Positions 6,890-8,497 of a stretch of DNA of 8,497 nt are shown here, piece by piece; position 1 is the stretch's first letter, and the number at the start of each line of letters is the position of its first letter. This stretch comes from an uncultured Labedella sp. (GTDB taxonomy: Bacteria; Actinomycetota; Actinomycetes; Actinomycetales; Microbacteriaceae). The DNA lies in NCBI GenBank assembly GCA_934636065.1, contig CAKTZW010000062.1, forward strand, positions 1 through 8,497. Direction: 5' to 3'. A model generated the notes under the pieces. That model was not told the origin of the DNA. It worked only from the letters and a program-made list of their open reading frames with translations, and ran no database searches. Position numbers and translations under genes: made by a program.

Positions 6890-8419
6890 ATGACGCTCAC
6901 CCGCACCACGACCGACCGACCCACACCGCCTGCCTCACCCGTCTCCGCGCCGGATCGGGCCCGTGACGACGAGCATTCCGTCGGAGGGTACCGCGTGCTC
7001 CGTCGCGGACAGGACCGCCACGGAGGGCACGTCCGACAGGGGATCCGCGACGACGACGAGCGGCGGACGCCGGTGTCCATCGTCACGTTCGACGAGCCCG
7101 TGGCCGAGGAGCGGTCGACGGCCCTCATCGCGATGCTCGAGGCTCTCGCCGCGCCCGGCGTCCCGCGCGTGCTCGACGTCGTCATGGAGGACGGCCGCCC
7201 CGCCGTCGTCCTCGAGTTCTGCGGAGACTCCGTCGCCGGGATCCTCGCGAGCGGGGTCGACGTCACCGCCGGTGAGGTCGTCACTCTCGTCGCTCCCATC
7301 CTCGCCGCGGTCACGTCCCTGCACGATCGCGGGTACGCGCATGGCCGGGTCTCCGTCGGCGGGATCGCCGTGGGCGTGGGCGGCCGGCCGCTCCTGCTCG
7401 GGTGCGAGGATGCTGAGCCTCTCCCGGCCGGTGGAAGGACTCGAGACCGGGACGCGGCGGCCGGCGAGGACATCCGTGCGCTCGGCGAGGTGGTGGCGGA
7501 GCTGGCGGAGGCCGTCGCGGATCCAGTCGCCCGCGCTCGCGTCGACGCGGCAGCCGCGGCGATCCGGCTCGGCGGCCCGACCCCGTTCTCGCAGGCCTTC
7601 CGCGCGGCGATCGAGGTGAGGCTGTTCGAGATCGCCGAGCCGCAACCGCTCACGTTCACCGGCCGGGCGACGGCCGACGCCGACGCGCGAGAGCCCACCG
7701 CGCCGGCTCGTCAGCGGCCCCGGTCGCACGGGAGTACGCGGCGAGCCACGCCGCTCACTCGGCGTATAGCCGCGGGGATCTCCGCAGTCCGTTCCCTCGG
7801 TCCCTGGGCCGCCCGACTCGGGCAACGCATGCCTCGTCGGCGCCGCGGTCCGCTTCTCGTGGCGGGCGCGATCGTCACTGCGACCGTGGTCATGCTGGTC
7901 GTCCTCCCATCCGGCGAGCGGGAGTCGTCGGAGCGGGGACCCGCGGAGCGGTCGATCGGATCGACACCGCCCGATCCCGGCTCCGCTCGCGTCCCCGCTC
8001 CGGAAGCGGCGGGGTCCGTCGAACCGCTCGAGGACGGGGGAGCGGCCTCCACCATGTCATCGACAGGGGACGAGCAGGACCCGGTCGAGACGACGGACCC
8101 CGACGACCCCGTGGCCGGAGCGAGAGCGGCGCTCGATCGCCTGGCCGGGTGTGCATCGACGCCGTCGCAGCAATGCTGGGGCAGCGTGTTCGAGCCCGGC
8201 AGCCCGCTGCTCTCCGAAGCCGCGGCGCCGGGCGGCGGTCTCCCCGGCCTCCCGCCGGCGCTCAGAATCCCGGTCGACGGTCTCGACGTCGCCGAGCGGG
8301 AGACCTACGGAGACGCGCGTGTGGTCGTGCTCACGCCGGCGGACGGAACGGAACCGGCCTCCGTCCTGATGATCAGGACGGAGGCCGGCTGGAGGATCCG
8401 CGAGGCTTTCGGCGACTAG
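6890..8419 (+). CDS. Membrane-anchored protein with a kinase-like domain lacking catalytic residues (putative pseudokinase)
   Basis: A protein of 509 residues. Residues about 32-245 resemble a Hanks-type Ser/Thr kinase in outline: YRVLRRG at the usual start, VPRVLDVVMEDGRPAVVLEF (91-110) as strands 4-5 and hinge, VAPILAAVTSLHDRGYAHGRVSVGGIAVGVGGRPLLLG (134-171) as the catalytic-loop region, and DIRALGEVVAEL (194-205) as helix F. Key residues are missing: no glycine loop, no VAxK lysine (VSIVTF instead), HGRVSVGG where HRD/HGDxxxxN is expected, and GCED where DFG is expected. It should not phosphorylate; it may bind a partner. After a basic linker comes one membrane helix (320-340), then an acidic, Ser/Pro-rich outer stretch, and a small C-terminal domain (about 408-509) with Cys421 and Cys429, possibly a disulfide. 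The start is uncertain: ATG 6890 lacks a close Shine-Dalgarno (GAGGGG 6865-6870 is 19 nt away, beyond a 6-bp hairpin at 6872-6886); GTG 6995 is an alternative. The TAG stop lies in an IS target site. Confidence 0.85.
   Translation: MTLTRTTTDRPTPPASPVSAPDRARDDEHSVGGYRVLRRGQDRHGGHVRQGIRDDDERRTPVSIVTFDEPVAEERSTALIAMLEALAAPGVPRVLDVVMEDGRPAVVLEFCGDSVAGILASGVDVTAGEVVTLVAPILAAVTSLHDRGYAHGRVSVGGIAVGVGGRPLLLGCEDAEPLPAGGRTRDRDAAAGEDIRALGEVVAELAEAVADPVARARVDAAAAAIRLGGPTPFSQAFRAAIEVRLFEIAEPQPLTFTGRATADADAREPTAPARQRPRSHGSTRRATPLTRRIAAGISAVRSLGPWAARLGQRMPRRRRGPLLVAGAIVTATVVMLVVLPSGERESSERGPAERSIGSTPPDPGSARVPAPEAAGSVEPLEDGGAASTMSSTGDEQDPVETTDPDDPVAGARAALDRLAGCASTPSQQCWGSVFEPGSPLLSEAAAPGGGLPGLPPALRIPVDGLDVAERETYGDARVVVLTPADGTEPASVLMIRTEAGWRIREAFGD
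8354..8388. repeat. 17-bp perfect inverted repeat inside the 3' end of the pseudokinase gene
   Basis: Arms 8354-8370 and 8372-8388 (CCGGCCTCCGTCCTGAT and its complement) flank a single central base; as RNA this gives a 15-bp stem with a 5-nt loop. It resembles the two terminator hairpins elsewhere in the window in strength and GC content, but it lies within coding sequence, 31 nt before the stop. It may act as a terminator embedded in the gene, for either strand. The function is inferred. Confidence 0.75.
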
Positions 8420-8420
8420 A
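8415..8420. mobile_element. Putative IS481-type target site/duplication (ACTAGA)
   Basis: ACTAGA fits NCTAGN, the known insertion target of IS481, which duplicates 6 bp. It directly abuts the TGT that opens the element-like sequence at 8421. The TAG stop of the upstream gene (8417-8419) lies inside it. The second copy, if present, is beyond the window. Confidence 0.5.
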
Positions 8421-8497
8421 TGTACTTAGTCATGAGGTTGGTGACACTCGGGCTGCGGGTGTGAGGCCGTGGCCTGAGTGGATTCGTTCAGTGTTGT
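8421..8497. mobile_element. End of an IS481-like insertion sequence, cut by the window edge
   Basis: The sequence begins TGTACTTAGTCATGAGGTTG, with the TGT terminus usual for IS481/IS3-type elements, right next to a CTAG target. It then carries the 3' end of a transposase-like frame on the minus strand. Only 77 bp are visible, so the other inverted repeat cannot be checked. Confidence 0.6.
8430..8497 (-). CDS. IS481-like transposase, C-terminal fragment (rest beyond the window)
   Basis: On the minus strand the frame reads NTERIHSGHGLTPAARVSPT and then Ser before TGA (stop at 8430-8432). The pattern N-x-x-R-x-H-S-x(5)-TP is the conserved end of the DDE integrase core (rve_3 region) of IS481 and IS3 transposases. 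Twenty-one residues are visible; the catalytic DDE residues and the start lie to the right of the window. The stop is 10 nt from the presumed element end, as is usual for compact insertion sequences. Family assignment between IS481 and IS3 rests mainly on the CTAG target beside it. Confidence 0.65.
   Translation of the reverse strand, partial: NTERIHSGHGLTPAARVSPTS

Noticed and set aside
6890..8416. Pseudokinase gene truncated by the insertion sequence
   Set aside because: The TAG stop lies within the target site and the C-terminal residues form a sensible domain end, so the reading frame appears complete.
1..8497. CRISPR array, tRNA, rRNA or riboswitch
   Set aside because: No regularly spaced repeats, cloverleaf or conserved leader structure was seen on either strand.

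Overview
The window comes from a high-GC Gram-positive actinobacterium, most likely of the Microbacteriaceae or a near relative. The grounds are GC-rich third codon positions throughout, TAnnnT-type -10 boxes lying 6-7 nt before start codons (leaderless style), and a gene set (glnE, glnA, an RDD protein, a DUF4191 protein) whose order and relative orientation match the Mycobacterium tuberculosis Rv2221c-Rv2220-Rv2219A-Rv2219 block. The genus assignment is inference.

Layout. 1-1910 (+): the C-terminal two thirds of glnE, cut by the left window edge. 1911-2042: a small hairpin, a -10 candidate and a strong Shine-Dalgarno. About 2043-3812 (+): an unrecognised polytopic membrane protein, whose best-supported start may be a non-standard ATC at 1995. 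3813-3984: a convergent intergenic gap with a perfect 16-bp terminator hairpin. 3985-5409 (-): glnA, a type I glutamine synthetase carrying the tyrosine that GlnE modifies. 5410-5545: a divergent control region with a four-half-site GlnR-type operator (5484-5521). 5546-5983 (+): an RDD-family membrane protein, probably leaderless. 5983-6028: a second convergent hairpin. 6045-6752 (-): a DUF4191 membrane protein, probably leaderless. 6753-6889: a 137-bp divergent gap. 6890-8419 (+): a single-pass membrane protein with a kinase-like domain that has lost its catalytic residues. 8421-8497: the end of an IS481-like insertion sequence, sitting directly beside a CTAG target that contains the stop codon of the preceding gene.

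How it fits together. GlnA makes glutamine. GlnE adenylylates or deadenylylates GlnA at a tyrosine that is present here (Tyr402). The glnA promoter carries a textbook-spaced GlnR box, so both transcriptional and post-translational nitrogen control are visible in one window. The same operator also covers the -35 region of the divergent RDD gene. In M. tuberculosis the DUF4191 gene is followed outward by lipA-lipB; here that side holds the pseudokinase and the insertion sequence, so conserved synteny breaks near 6753. No wholly new system is evident. The most notable points are the GlnR operator between two promoters, the degenerate kinase, the IS insertion exactly at a stop codon, and the possible ATC start.
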